This document shows positions 1-9,704 of a stretch of 64,000 nucleotides of DNA, in pieces. The first letter of the stretch is position 1, and each line of letters opens with the position of its first letter. Below the pieces are notes generated by a model. That model made no database searches, was not told the DNA's origin, and saw only the letters and a list, made by a program, of their open reading frames with translations. The position numbers were made by a program, and so were the translations under genes. The DNA is from Mesobacillus harenae (lineage in GTDB: Bacteria > Bacillota > Bacilli > Bacillales > Cytobacillaceae): positions 26,835 to 90,834 of the forward strand of contig NZ_JABUNR010000017.1 in NCBI RefSeq assembly GCF_013343715.1. The letters are read 5' to 3'.

Positions 1-443
1 AAACTAGTGTTTCAACAATTGTTGTTGATTACCGTGGTTTGAACGTTTCAGAATTGACAGAACTTCGTAAGCAGCTTCGTGAAGCTGGGATCGAGTTCAA
101 AGTTTACAAAAACTCAATGGCTCGCCGCGCGGCTGAAGCTGCAGAGCTTGCTGGATTAAACGAATCTTTTACTGGCCCAAATGCTATTGCATTCAGTAAT
201 GATGATGTAGTTGCCCCTGCTAAAATTTTAAACGACTTCGCAAAGAAGCATGAAGCGCTTGAAATTAAAACTGGTGTAATTGAAGGAAACCTTGCAACAG
301 TTGAGGAGATTAAGGCTCTTGCAGATCTGCCATCACGCGAAGGTTTGCTGTCTATGCTACTCAGCGTTCTTCAAGCTCCTATGCGCAACCTGGCTCTTGT
401 TACAAAAGCCGTTGCAGAACAGAAAGAAGAACAAGGCGCGTAA
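1..443 (+). CDS. rplJ: 50S ribosomal protein L10 (5' truncated by window edge)
   Basis: Large-subunit stalk base protein that anchors L7/L12 dimers for translation factor recruitment. The frame is open from base 3 with no start in the window, and the first visible residues (T-S-V-S-T-I-V-V-D-Y-R-G-L) match the L10 N-terminal strand, so about the first 20 residues lie upstream. The end carries the typical Ala/Glu-rich tail ending EEQGA that binds L7/L12. It is followed 57 bp later by rplL with its own strong RBS, the standard rplJL arrangement. Confidence 0.97.
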   Translation, partial: TSVSTIVVDYRGLNVSELTELRKQLREAGIEFKVYKNSMARRAAEAAELAGLNESFTGPNAIAFSNDDVVAPAKILNDFAKKHEALEIKTGVIEGNLATVEEIKALADLPSREGLLSMLLSVLQAPMRNLALVTKAVAEQKEEQGA

Positions 444-500
444 GTTAAATTTATCGGTTATACAATAAATGAAAACATTATCTAAGGAGGAACATTAATC

Positions 501-863
501 ATGACTAAAGAACAAATCATTGAAGCAGTTAAAACTATGACTGTTTTAGAACTTAACGACCTAGTAAAAGCAATCGAAGAAGAATTCGGAGTAACTGCTG
601 CTGCTCCTGTAGCAATGGGTGGAGCTGTAGCTGGCGACGCTGCTGCTGAGCAAACTGAATTTGACGTTGTTCTTGCAAGTGCAGGCGACCAAAAAATCAA
701 AGTTATCAAAGCTGTACGTGAAATCACAGGTCTTGGTCTTAAAGAAGCAAAAGATCTTGTTGACAACACTCCAAAGGCAGTTAAAGAAGGCGTTTCTAAA
801 GAAGAAGCTGAAGAAGTTAAAGCTAAGCTTGAAGAAGTTGGAGCAAACGTTGAAGTTAAGTAA
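501..863 (+). CDS. rplL: 50S ribosomal protein L7/L12
   Basis: Stalk protein that recruits and activates EF-Tu, EF-G and IF2 on the ribosome. It is 120 aa, the usual length: an N-terminal dimerisation helix pair, an Ala/Gly-rich hinge (about residues 32-50), and a C-terminal factor-binding domain with the conserved KIKVIKAVREITGLGLKEAK stretch. The RBS TAAGGAGGAA lies just upstream of ATG. It is co-transcribed with rplJ and ends at a strong intrinsic terminator. Confidence 0.99.
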   Translation: MTKEQIIEAVKTMTVLELNDLVKAIEEEFGVTAAAPVAMGGAVAGDAAAEQTEFDVVLASAGDQKIKVIKAVREITGLGLKEAKDLVDNTPKAVKEGVSKEEAEEVKAKLEEVGANVEVK

Positions 864-872
864 TAAATTTGT

Positions 873-904
873 AAAAAAGCTCGCTATATAAGCGGGCTTT
901 TTTT
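873..904 (+). terminator. Intrinsic terminator after rplL
   Basis: An A-run, a GC-rich stem (AGCTCGC / GCGGGCT with one G-T pair) around a short AT loop, and a run of seven T. It lies directly after the rplL stop and separates rplJL from ybxB-rpoBC, although read-through is expected because Bacillus rpoBC is partly transcribed from upstream. Confidence 0.85.
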
Positions 905-1072
905 CACTTTTTAAAAATAGACTGTTTAATAGTGAAGGTTTTAAGCAATAAATAGAATAGCTGCATGCTATTTTTAAAACGTTGCTTGATTTTCTTTAAC
1001 GGGTCATAGATTCAGCCTAATCAAAAGATTTAAAGAGCTTCCCTTGTAAAATGTCTCTGTGGAGGTGGCTTC

Positions 1073-1675
1073 ATGCCAGACCATTACTATACCCGGAACC
1101 CAAATACCGAGAGTGATCCGCTGTATTGGGAGTTTCAACTGAAAGGTTCAAACCTTAGGTTTAAAACAGATAATGGGGTTTTTTCAAAAAAAGAAGTAGA
1201 CTATGGTTCTCGTTTGCTTATCGAAACCTATGAAGCCCATAAGATGGACGGTTTGTTACTGGATGTAGGCTGCGGGTATGGACCGATCGGTCTAAGCCTG
1301 GCAAAGGCGTATCCAAACGCTAAGGTTCATATGGTAGATGTAAACAGCCGTGCATTGTCCCTTGCAAAAGAAAATGCCGAAATTAACCGTATTAATAATG
1401 TACAGGTTTACGAGAGTGACCGGTTAACCGGAATAGCTGAATCAAACTTTGATGCTATTCTCACGAATCCGCCAATCCGAGCCGGGAAACAAACAGTTCA
1501 TGAGATTTTTGAACAGAGCTATGAACATCTAACAAGTGAAGGTGAACTTTGGACTGTGCTTCAAAAAAAACAAGGGGCCCCTTCTGCAGTGGATAAAATC
1601 ACTGAGATTTTCGGTGATGCACAAATTGTGCTAAAAAAGAAGGGTTATTTTATCATTAGGGCTAAAAAAGTTTGA
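1073..1675 (+). CDS. ybxB: Class I SAM-dependent methyltransferase (RsmC-like, YbxB)
   Basis: A 200-aa Rossmann methyltransferase of the RsmC/RlmG type. The SAM-binding motif I is seen as LDVGCGYGPIGLSLA (about residues 63-77) and the N6/N2-type catalytic motif IV as NPPIRAG (about 140), which points to methylation of a base amino group in rRNA. The RBS GGAGGTGG precedes the ATG. It lies between rplL and rpoB, exactly as ybxB does in B. subtilis. The family includes the 16S rRNA G1207 methyltransferase RsmC; the substrate here is inferred from family only. Confidence 0.9.
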   Translation: MPDHYYTRNPNTESDPLYWEFQLKGSNLRFKTDNGVFSKKEVDYGSRLLIETYEAHKMDGLLLDVGCGYGPIGLSLAKAYPNAKVHMVDVNSRALSLAKENAEINRINNVQVYESDRLTGIAESNFDAILTNPPIRAGKQTVHEIFEQSYEHLTSEGELWTVLQKKQGAPSAVDKITEIFGDAQIVLKKKGYFIIRAKKV

Positions 1676-1733
1676 CGAAGAAAATCCACTATGTTAACAT
1701 TATAAAATGCCAATATATTATATTCTGGATAAA

Positions 1734-1761
1734 TTGCTAAAAACGACGAAAGTTGTATAAT
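1734..1761 (+). promoter_or_regulatory. Candidate sigma-A promoter upstream of rpoB
   Basis: TTGCTA, a 16-bp spacer, then a perfect TATAAT. It lies in the 245-bp gap between ybxB and rpoB and would give an rpoB leader of about 150 nt. A weaker match (TTGACG, 17 bp, TAACAT at 1672-1700) overlaps the ybxB stop. Prediction by consensus only. Confidence 0.45.
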
Positions 1762-1812
1762 TTTGGTTGTATAAGGCAATGCTAACAAAATATAGTTCGT
1801 TTAGAAAAATGT

Positions 1813-1844
1813 GGTTTTTGAGTTAAAAACCCTTTTTCTTTTTG
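1813..1844 (+). terminator. Hairpin with T-run in rpoB leader (attenuator-like)
   Basis: GGTTTTT-gagtt-AAAAACC followed by CTTTTTCTTTTTG. The stem is AT-rich but the T-tract is good. It lies between the candidate promoter and rpoB, so it could act as a partial terminator that modulates rpoBC expression. Confidence 0.5.
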
Positions 1845-1920
1845 TCTTATGAAATGGCAGCAATTCCATGGGTAAGGCAGATAGATGCACCAATAACGCT
1901 TGATTTGAGGGGTGAATCAG

Positions 1921-4900
1921 TTGACAGGTCAACTAGTTCAGTATGGACGACACCGCCAACGGAGAAGTTACGCTCGTATCAGTGAAGTTCTGGATTTACC
2001 AAACTTAATTGAAATCCAAACAGCTTCCTACCAATGGTTTCTTGATGAGGGACTTAGGGAAATGTTTCAGGATATTTCTCCAATTGAGGACTTCACTGGT
2101 AACTTATCGCTGGAATTTATCGATTACAGCCTTGGCGAACCGAAATATCCAGTTGAAGAATCGAAAGAAAGAGATGTTACTTTCTCTGCGCCTTTACGTG
2201 TAAAAGTCCGTCTTGTAAATAAAGAGACAGGCGAAGTGAAGGACCAGGATGTGTTTATGGGAGACTTCCCATTAATGACAGAAACAGGTACCTTTGTGAT
2301 CAATGGTGCCGAGCGGGTCATCGTTTCACAGCTAGTACGTTCACCGAGCGTGTACTATAGCGGAAAATTGGATAAGAACGGTAAAAAAGGCTTTACTGCT
2401 ACTGTGATTCCAAACCGCGGCGCCTGGCTTGAATATGAAACAGATGCCAAAGAGGTTGTATATGTAAGGATAGATCGTACGAGGAAACTGCCTGTTACGG
2501 TTCTTTTGCGTGCACTTGGGTTTGGGTCCGACCAAGAAATTATCGATCTTATTGGGGATAACGAGTACATTCGTAATACCCTTGAGAAGGATAATACCGA
2601 AAGTACGGAAAAAGCACTGCTCGAAATTTATGAGCGTTTGCGCCCTGGTGAACCGCCAACCGTTGAAAATGCGAAAAGTTTAATGCTATCAAGATTCTTT
2701 GATCCAAAAAGATATGACCTTGCTAGCGTTGGACGTTATAAAATAAACAAAAAGCTTCATATTAAAAACCGTTTATTTGGTCAGCGTCTAGCGGAAACGC
2801 TTGCTGATCCAGAAACAGGGGAAATTATCGCTGAAAAAGGCGTGACTCTTGACCGCCGTACGCTGGATAAAATCCTTCCGCATCTTGAAAAGAATGTAGG
2901 GTTTAAGAGTTTCAACCCTGCCGGCGGCGTAATTAAAGAAGATATTCCTCTTCAATCTATAAGGATTTATGCACCAGAGGGTGATGGAGAGAAAGTAATT
3001 AATGTGCTTGGAAATGCTTTTGTTCCTGAGCAGATTAAGAATATTATGCCTGCAGATATCATTTCTTCTATCAGCTATTTCTTTAACCTCCTACATGGGG
3101 TTGGAGATACAGATGATATCGACCATTTGGGTAATCGTCGCCTTCGTTCAGTAGGTGAGCTTCTCCAAAACCAATTCCGTATCGGGTTATCCCGTATGGA
3201 GCGTGTTGTACGTGAGAGAATGTCCATCCAGGATACAAACACGATTACACCACAGCAACTAATTAATATTCGCCCGGTTATTGCATCCATTAAAGAATTC
3301 TTTGGAAGCTCTCAGCTTTCTCAGTTCATGGATCAAACAAATCCGTTGGCAGAACTTACACATAAACGGCGTTTATCTGCATTAGGGCCCGGTGGACTAA
3401 CACGTGAGCGTGCCGGATTTGAAGTGCGTGACGTTCATTACTCCCACTATGGCCGTATGTGTCCTATCGAAACGCCAGAGGGACCAAACATTGGTTTGAT
3501 TAACTCACTTTCTACCTTTGCAAAGGTTAACAGGTTTGGTTTTATTGAAACTCCTTACCGTCGTGTTGATCCTGAAACAGGTAAAGTGACAACCCAATTC
3601 GATTACTTAACAGCTGATGAAGAGGATAACTATGTAGTTGCCCAAGCTAATGTCGTTTTATCAGAAGACGGTTCATTTGTGGATGATGAAGTTATCGCTC
3701 GTTTCCGGGGTGAAAACACCGTCGTTAGCCGCGATCGCGTTGACTACATGGATGTATCACCTAAACAGGTCGTATCAGCTGCAACAGCTTGTATCCCTTT
3801 CCTTGAAAATGATGACTCTAACCGTGCACTTATGGGCGCGAACATGCAGCGTCAGGCTGTGCCTTTATTGCAGCCGGAAGCACCTAGAGTAGGAACAGGA
3901 ATGGAACATGTCTCTGCAAAGGATTCTGGAGCTGCTGTAATTTGTAAGCATGAAGGTATTGTTGAGCATGTACAAGCACGTGAAGTTAGAGTTCGCCGTA
4001 TCAGTATTGTTGATGGACAAGAAGTTAAAGGTGATCTTGATCGGTATCGCTTGCTTAAATTTATTCGTTCCAACCAGGGAACTTGTTATAATCAACGCCC
4101 AATTGTCAGTGTTGGAGACCGTGTAGTTCAAGGTGAAATCCTTGCTGACGGACCTTCGATGGAAAAAGGTGAGCTTGCCCTAGGAAGAAATGTTCTTGTA
4201 GCCTTTATGACGTGGGATGGTTATAACTACGAGGATGCCATCATTATGAGTGAGCGCCTAGTCAAAGATGATGTCTATACTTCTATCCATATTGAAGAAT
4301 ATGAGTCTGAATCGCGCGACACTAAATTAGGGCCAGAGGAAATTACTCGAGACATTCCAAACGTTGGTGAAGATGCGCTTCGCAACCTGGATGATCGTGG
4401 AATTATCCGAGTGGGCGCAGAGGTAAAAGACGGAGATTTGCTTGTCGGTAAAGTAACCCCTAAAGGTGTAACTGAATTGACGGCTGAAGAACGTCTTTTG
4501 CATGCAATCTTCGGTGAAAAAGCGCGTGAAGTGCGTGATACTTCACTCCGTGTCCCACATGGCGGCGGCGGAATTGTTTTGGATGTAAAAGTGTTTAACC
4601 GGGAAGATGGCGATGAACTTCCGCCAGGTGTAAACCAGCTTGTCCGCGCCTATATTGTTCAGAAGCGTAAGATTTCTGAAGGAGATAAGATGGCCGGACG
4701 CCATGGTAACAAAGGGGTTATCTCTAAAATCCTTCCTGAAGAAGATATGCCGTACCTTCCAGATGGTACACCAGTTGATATCATGTTAAATCCACTGGGA
4801 GTTCCATCACGTATGAATATCGGACAGGTGCTTGAACTACACCTCGGAATGGCTGCACGTTACCTTGGCATACATGTTGCTTCACCTGTTTTTGATGGAG

Positions 4901-5481
4901 CAACAGAAGAAGATGTCTGGTCGACTATTGAAGAAGCAGGTATGGCAAGAGACGCTAAAACTGTTCTTTACGATGGCCGTTCAGGTGATGCCTTTGATAA
5001 CCGTGTATCCGTCGGGGTAATGTATATGATCAAGCTTGCGCACATGGTAGATGATAAGCTGCATGCCCGCTCTACAGGACCGTACTCATTAGTAACGCAG
5101 CAGCCACTAGGTGGTAAAGCCCAGTTTGGCGGACAGCGTTTTGGTGAGATGGAGGTTTGGGCACTTGAGGCGTATGGAGCAGCTTACACCTTACAAGAAA
5201 TCTTAACAGTGAAGTCTGATGATGTTGTTGGCCGTGTGAAGACTTATGAAGCAATTGTTAAAGGGGAAAATGTTCCGGAACCTGGTGTTCCTGAGTCCTT
5301 TAAAGTATTAATGAAAGAATTGCAGAGCCTTGGCATGGATGTAAAGATTCTATCAGGCGATGAAAAAGAAATTGAAATGCGCGACCTGGAAGATGATGAA
5401 GAACTGCAGCACGCTGAATCGTTAACTATTTCACCTGAAACAGAGGGTGCTGATTCAGAAAAGGTTGGTACAAGGGAATAA
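1921..5481 (+). CDS. rpoB: DNA-directed RNA polymerase subunit beta
   Basis: Catalytic beta subunit of RNA polymerase. I chose the TTG at 1921 (protein MTGQLVQYGRHRQRRSYAR) because GAGGGGTGA is spaced properly from it and it matches the usual Bacillus N-terminus; an in-frame GTG at 1912 is possible but too close to the RBS. About 1186 aa, full length. The rifampicin region reads GSSQLSQFMDQTNPLAELTH then KRRLSALGPGGL, that is, wild-type residues at the common resistance positions. The hybrid/switch motif KISEGDKMAGRHGNKGVISK and the C-terminal clamp region RFGEMEVWALEAYGAAYTLQ are intact. The C-terminus is acidic and variable, as in other Bacilli. Confidence 0.99.
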   Translation: MTGQLVQYGRHRQRRSYARISEVLDLPNLIEIQTASYQWFLDEGLREMFQDISPIEDFTGNLSLEFIDYSLGEPKYPVEESKERDVTFSAPLRVKVRLVNKETGEVKDQDVFMGDFPLMTETGTFVINGAERVIVSQLVRSPSVYYSGKLDKNGKKGFTATVIPNRGAWLEYETDAKEVVYVRIDRTRKLPVTVLLRALGFGSDQEIIDLIGDNEYIRNTLEKDNTESTEKALLEIYERLRPGEPPTVENAKSLMLSRFFDPKRYDLASVGRYKINKKLHIKNRLFGQRLAETLADPETGEIIAEKGVTLDRRTLDKILPHLEKNVGFKSFNPAGGVIKEDIPLQSIRIYAPEGDGEKVINVLGNAFVPEQIKNIMPADIISSISYFFNLLHGVGDTDDIDHLGNRRLRSVGELLQNQFRIGLSRMERVVRERMSIQDTNTITPQQLINIRPVIASIKEFFGSSQLSQFMDQTNPLAELTHKRRLSALGPGGLTRERAGFEVRDVHYSHYGRMCPIETPEGPNIGLINSLSTFAKVNRFGFIETPYRRVDPETGKVTTQFDYLTADEEDNYVVAQANVVLSEDGSFVDDEVIARFRGENTVVSRDRVDYMDVSPKQVVSAATACIPFLENDDSNRALMGANMQRQAVPLLQPEAPRVGTGMEHVSAKDSGAAVICKHEGIVEHVQAREVRVRRISIVDGQEVKGDLDRYRLLKFIRSNQGTCYNQRPIVSVGDRVVQGEILADGPSMEKGELALGRNVLVAFMTWDGYNYEDAIIMSERLVKDDVYTSIHIEEYESESRDTKLGPEEITRDIPNVGEDALRNLDDRGIIRVGAEVKDGDLLVGKVTPKGVTELTAEERLLHAIFGEKAREVRDTSLRVPHGGGGIVLDVKVFNREDGDELPPGVNQLVRAYIVQKRKISEGDKMAGRHGNKGVISKILPEEDMPYLPDGTPVDIMLNPLGVPSRMNIGQVLELHLGMAARYLGIHVASPVFDGATEEDVWSTIEEAGMARDAKTVLYDGRSGDAFDNRVSVGVMYMIKLAHMVDDKLHARSTGPYSLVTQQPLGGKAQFGGQRFGEMEVWALEAYGAAYTLQEILTVKSDDVVGRVKTYEAIVKGENVPEPGVPESFKVLMKELQSLGMDVKILSGDEKEIEMRDLEDDEELQHAESLTISPETEGADSEKVGTRE

Positions 5482-5500
5482 CATTTAACTAGCAGTTTCT

Positions 5501-5531
5501 GCCCGCCCGAGAAACCGATCTTTGGTGGGCG
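5501..5531 (+). other. Hairpin after rpoB
   Basis: GCCCGCC / GGTGGGC stem (one G-T pair) around a 17-nt loop, 20 nt after the rpoB stop and without a T-run. It may protect or process the rpoB 3' end; it does not look like an efficient terminator, which fits the need for rpoC co-transcription. Confidence 0.4.
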
Positions 5532-5559
5532 TAACTCTAGTATTTATAGCAAGTGTTTT

Positions 5560-5709
5560 GCCGATAGGCAGGCGCTCTGCGCTTTAAGTATATCTAGCTC
5601 CAGCGTCAAGCCCCTCGAGTCGCTTCGGACCAGCCGAGGAAGTCAAAGAACGACTTCCCCCTCTGTTCCTCCAGCGCTTGTCGGGGCTGATCATGACGCT
5701 TGTGCTTTT
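5560..5709. repeat. Dispersed intergenic repeat, type A (rpoB-rpoC gap)
   Basis: A copy of the repeat whose core reads AAGCCCCTCGAGTCGCTTCG, then GAAGTC-aaagaac-GACTTC (inner hairpin), then CAGCGCTTGTCGGGGCT and a final gcttttagttt. The outer arms (GCCCC / GGGGC) are complementary. Other copies are at 18848-18967, 58242-58362 and 61024-61140. This copy is preceded by a 26-bp stretch (CCGATAGGCAGGCGCTCTGC) that recurs at 5807-5832. Confidence 0.85.
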
Positions 5710-5710
5710 A

Positions 5711-5834
5711 GTTTATCTAGCTCCGAGCGCCATCGGCTCGAGATCTTAAGCCAATCGCTTCTGAAGGCAAAGAACGCCTTCTGTCAGCGCTCGTCTTAAG
5801 CTTGTCGCCGATAGGCAGGCGCTCTGCGCTTTAA
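5711..5834. repeat. Related intergenic repeat, variant C (rpoB-rpoC gap)
   Basis: Second palindromic unit directly after the type A copy: GAGCGCCATCGGCTCGAGATC, TCTTAAG / CTTAAG pairs, an inner GAAGGC-aaagaac-GCCTTC hairpin, and an end that repeats GCCGATAGGCAGGCGCTCTG from 5560. The layout (outer arms, inner hairpin with the same aaagaac loop, final cttta) is that of type A but with other arm sequences, so it looks like a sister subfamily. Confidence 0.7.
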
Positions 5835-5882
5835 TGGTTAGCAATAAGGGTAAAACCTGAGACGAAAAGGGAGGTAGGCCCC

Positions 5883-8800
5883 TTGCTGGATGTTAATAAT
5901 TTTGAATACATGAAGATAGGCCTTGCTTCACCGGATAAAATCCGTTCATGGTCATTTGGTGAAGTTAAAAAGCCTGAAACAATCAACTATCGTACCTTAA
6001 AACCCGAAAAAGACGGTCTGTTCTGTGAGCGTATTTTCGGGCCGACCAAGGACTGGGAATGCCACTGCGGTAAATATAAACGAGTTCGCTATAAAGGCGT
6101 CGTTTGTGACCGCTGCGGAGTAGAAGTTACCCGTGCAAAAGTTCGCCGTGAGCGCATGGGCCACATTGAACTGGCTGCTCCTGTATCTCACATTTGGTAC
6201 TTTAAAGGTATTCCGAGCCGCATGGGACTTGTTTTAGACATGTCTCCACGAGCTCTTGAAGAAATTATTTATTTCGCTTCTTACGTTGTCACTGAGACAG
6301 GCGATACTGCTCTTGAAAAGAAACAGCTTCTTTCTGAAAAAGAATTCCGTGCATATCGTGATAAGTATGGAACTAAGTTCCAGGCATCCATGGGTGCGGA
6401 AGCTATTAAAAAACTTCTTTCAGATATAGACCTAGACAAAGAGGCTGATATGCTGAAAGAGGAACTTAAAACTGCTCAAGGACAAAGACGTACCCGTGCA
6501 ATTAAGCGTCTTGAAGTACTTGAAGCATTCCGTGGTTCTGGAAATGAGCCTGATTGGATGATACTAGATGTTCTTCCGGTTATCCCGCCAGAGTTGCGCC
6601 CAATGGTTCAATTAGATGGCGGCCGGTTTGCTACATCAGATTTGAATGACCTCTATAGACGTGTAATCAACCGGAACAACCGTCTAAAACGTCTTCTTGA
6701 TCTTGGAGCTCCAAGCATTATTGTCCAAAATGAAAAGCGGATGCTTCAGGAAGCAGTTGATGCCCTGATAGATAACGGTCGCCGCGGCCGTCCGGTTACT
6801 GGACCTGGTAACCGTCCATTGAAATCTCTTTCTCATATGCTGAAAGGTAAGCAAGGACGTTTCCGTCAGAACCTGCTCGGAAAACGGGTTGACTATTCAG
6901 GCCGTTCGGTTATCGTCGTTGGGCCAAACCTGAAAATGTACCAGTGCGGACTTCCAAAAGAAATGGCTTTAGAGCTGTTTAAACCTTTTGTTATGAAAGA
7001 GTTAGTTCAAAAGGGACTTGCTCATAATATTAAATCTGCTAAACGTAAAATCGAGAGAGTCCAGCCGGAAGTTTGGGATGTTCTTGAGGACGTTATCAAA
7101 GAACACCCTGTACTGCTTAACCGCGCACCTACCTTGCACAGGCTAGGGATACAGGCCTTCGAACCGACTATTGTTGAAGGACGTGCAATTCGCCTTCATC
7201 CGCTTGTTTGTACAGCTTACAATGCTGACTTTGACGGTGACCAGATGGCTGTTCACGTGCCTCTTTCAGCAGAAGCACAGGCAGAAGCACGCTTGTTAAT
7301 GCTTGCTGCCCAAAACATTTTAAACCCTAAAGATGGCAAGCCAGTAGTAACACCTTCACAGGATATGGTATTAGGAAACTACTACTTAACGCTTGAAAGA
7401 GAAGGTTCGGTTGGCGAGGGAATGATCTTTAAAGATACAAATGAAGCCTTGGTTGCATACCAAAATGGATATGTACACCTTCATACTAGAGTAGCTGTTC
7501 ATGCTGGTTCATTGAACAACCAGACATTTACGGAAGAAATGAATAAAAAGCTGTTATTAACAACAGTAGGCAAACTCATTTTTAATGAGATTCTGCCATC
7601 TTCATTCCCGTATATTAATGAACCTACAAAAGAGAATCTTGAAATAGAAACACCTGCGAGGTACTTTGTTGAAAGTGGAACCGATGTTAAGGAACACCTT
7701 AAAACAAGTCCAATAGTAGATCCTTTTAAGAAAGGTATACTCGGAAATGTCATTGCAGAAGTGTTTAAGCGTTTCAAGATTACAGAAACATCAAGAATGC
7801 TTGACCGAATGAAGGACCTTGGATTCCGCTACTCCACCAAAGCTGGAATTACAGTAGGGGTTGCAGACATCGTAGTTCTTCGTGAAAAGAAGAAAATTAT
7901 TGAAGAGGCTCAAACAAAAGTAGATAACGTTCTAAAGCAATTTAGACGTGGTCTTATCACAGAAGATGAACGTTATGATAGAGTGATTTCGATCTGGAGC
8001 GCCGCTAAGGATACTATTCAGGCTATGCTCATGAAATCATTGGATAAAACGAACCCGATCTTCATGATGAGTGATTCAGGTGCTCGTGGTAATGCATCCA
8101 ACTTTACACAGCTTGCTGGTATGCGTGGACTTATGGCTAACCCGGCTGGCCGAATCATTGAATTGCCTATCAAATCTAGTTTCCGTGAAGGTTTAACTGT
8201 ATTAGAATACTTTATTTCGACGCACGGTGCTCGTAAAGGTCTTGCTGATACAGCACTTAAGACTGCTGACTCAGGTTACCTGACTCGTCGTCTTGTCGAT
8301 GTAGCCCAGGATGTCATTGTTCGTGATGACGATTGTGGAACAGACCGCGGCCTTAAGGTCAGGGCGCTTAAAGATGGCACTGAGGTTATAGAGGAACTGG
8401 ATGAGCGTTTAATTGGACGTTATGCAAGAAGAAATATTGTGCATCCAGAAACGAATAAAGTTATCGTTCATGAAAATGACCTAATCACAGAAGATCTTGC
8501 TAATCAAGTAATGGAAGCTAATTTAGAAGAAGTATGGATTCGTTCTGCATTCACTTGTAACACTCGCCATGGTGTATGTAAAAAGTGTTACGGACGTAAT
8601 CTTGCAACAGGCCAAGAGGTTGAGGTCGGCGAAGCAGTTGGAATTATCGCAGCCCAGTCGATTGGTGAGCCAGGAACCCAGCTGACAATGCGTACATTCC
8701 ATACAGGTGGAGTTGCCGGGGATGATATCACTCAGGGTCTTCCACGTATTCAGGAATTGTTTGAAGCCCGTAATCCAAAAGGGCAGGCTGTAATCACTGA

Positions 8801-9482
8801 GGTTGAAGGCGTAGTTGTCGGAATTAACGAAGGACGTGATCGTCAGCATGAGATTATTGTTCAAGGTGAAGTAGAGAGCCGTACTTATACAGCCCCATAT
8901 ACAGCAAGAGTAAAAGTTGCTGTTAATGAAAAGGTAGCTCGCGGACAGGAACTGACAGAAGGTTCTATTGATCCGAAAGAACTACTGAAAGTAAAAGACG
9001 TTAATTCTGTTCAAGAGTACCTGCTGCGTGAAGTACAAAAAGTATACCGCATGCAAGGGGTAGAAATTGGCGATAAACACGTAGAAGTAATGGTACGTCA
9101 AATGCTGCGGAAAGTAAGGGTTATCGATGCGGGTGAAACGGAAGTCTTACCAGGAACTCTACTCGAAATCCATCAATTTACTGATGCCAACAGACAAGCA
9201 CTGCTTGAAGGGAAACTTCCAGCAACAGGCAGATCTGTGCTGTTAGGTATTACCAAAGCGTCACTAGAAACAGATTCATTCTTGTCAGCCGCATCATTCC
9301 AGGAAACAACAAGAGTCCTTACTGATGCAGCAATCAAAGGCAAGCGCGATGAATTGCTCGGCTTGAAAGAAAATGTTATTATCGGAAAGCTTGTTCCAGC
9401 AGGAACTGGTATGCCGCGTTACCGCAGAGCTGAACCTTATTTAAAGGATGCAGAGACTGAGGAGCCAATGACAGTCGAATAA
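5883..9482 (+). CDS. rpoC: DNA-directed RNA polymerase subunit beta'
   Basis: Catalytic beta' subunit, 1199 aa. Start TTG at 5883 with AAGGGAGGT seven bases upstream; the N-terminus MLDVNNFEYMKIGLASPDKI is the family standard. Visible landmarks: the zinc-binding Cys cluster CHCGKYKRVRYKGVVCDRCG (about residues 60-79), the active-site loop NADFDGDQMAVH with the three Mg-binding Asp, the second zinc site CNTRHGVCKKCYG, and trigger-loop/bridge-helix region GEPGTQLTMRTFHTGG. It is separated from rpoB by an unusually long repeat-filled gap of 400 bp. Confidence 0.99.
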   Translation: MLDVNNFEYMKIGLASPDKIRSWSFGEVKKPETINYRTLKPEKDGLFCERIFGPTKDWECHCGKYKRVRYKGVVCDRCGVEVTRAKVRRERMGHIELAAPVSHIWYFKGIPSRMGLVLDMSPRALEEIIYFASYVVTETGDTALEKKQLLSEKEFRAYRDKYGTKFQASMGAEAIKKLLSDIDLDKEADMLKEELKTAQGQRRTRAIKRLEVLEAFRGSGNEPDWMILDVLPVIPPELRPMVQLDGGRFATSDLNDLYRRVINRNNRLKRLLDLGAPSIIVQNEKRMLQEAVDALIDNGRRGRPVTGPGNRPLKSLSHMLKGKQGRFRQNLLGKRVDYSGRSVIVVGPNLKMYQCGLPKEMALELFKPFVMKELVQKGLAHNIKSAKRKIERVQPEVWDVLEDVIKEHPVLLNRAPTLHRLGIQAFEPTIVEGRAIRLHPLVCTAYNADFDGDQMAVHVPLSAEAQAEARLLMLAAQNILNPKDGKPVVTPSQDMVLGNYYLTLEREGSVGEGMIFKDTNEALVAYQNGYVHLHTRVAVHAGSLNNQTFTEEMNKKLLLTTVGKLIFNEILPSSFPYINEPTKENLEIETPARYFVESGTDVKEHLKTSPIVDPFKKGILGNVIAEVFKRFKITETSRMLDRMKDLGFRYSTKAGITVGVADIVVLREKKKIIEEAQTKVDNVLKQFRRGLITEDERYDRVISIWSAAKDTIQAMLMKSLDKTNPIFMMSDSGARGNASNFTQLAGMRGLMANPAGRIIELPIKSSFREGLTVLEYFISTHGARKGLADTALKTADSGYLTRRLVDVAQDVIVRDDDCGTDRGLKVRALKDGTEVIEELDERLIGRYARRNIVHPETNKVIVHENDLITEDLANQVMEANLEEVWIRSAFTCNTRHGVCKKCYGRNLATGQEVEVGEAVGIIAAQSIGEPGTQLTMRTFHTGGVAGDDITQGLPRIQELFEARNPKGQAVITEVEGVVVGINEGRDRQHEIIVQGEVESRTYTAPYTARVKVAVNEKVARGQELTEGSIDPKELLKVKDVNSVQEYLLREVQKVYRMQGVEIGDKHVEVMVRQMLRKVRVIDAGETEVLPGTLLEIHQFTDANRQALLEGKLPATGRSVLLGITKASLETDSFLSAASFQETTRVLTDAAIKGKRDELLGLKENVIIGKLVPAGTGMPRYRRAEPYLKDAETEEPMTVE

Positions 9483-9505
9483 AAAGCTCAATTAAACTAA
9501 AAAGT

Positions 9506-9549
9506 TGCGGTACCTTCTTATGAACGCATGTTGAAGGTACCGCATTTTT
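9506..9549 (+). terminator. Intrinsic terminator after rpoC
   Basis: A perfect 11-bp stem GCGGTACCTTC / GAAGGTACCGC around a 15-nt loop, followed by ATTTTTAAA. Ends the rpoBC transcription unit ahead of the str operon. Confidence 0.9.
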
Positions 9550-9631
9550 AAATAATGTTGGTGCATATCTGAAATGGATTGCTAGAGATAGAAATTGTAA
9601 AATCCTTTTCTATAAAAAAATAGTTGTGTTG

Positions 9632-9660
9632 TTGACATTGTTTATGTGAAATGGTAATAT
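9632..9660 (+). promoter_or_regulatory. Sigma-A promoter of the str operon
   Basis: Consensus TTGACA, 17-bp spacer, TAATAT, located 45 bp before the rplGB start codon. It is the only strong promoter between the rpoC terminator and rpsL, so it probably drives rplGB-rpsL-rpsG-fusA-tuf. Confidence 0.85.
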
Positions 9661-9704
9661 ATCAAAGGTGCTCCTATTTACCTGTTGCTTTGGAGGATAT
9701 CGAA

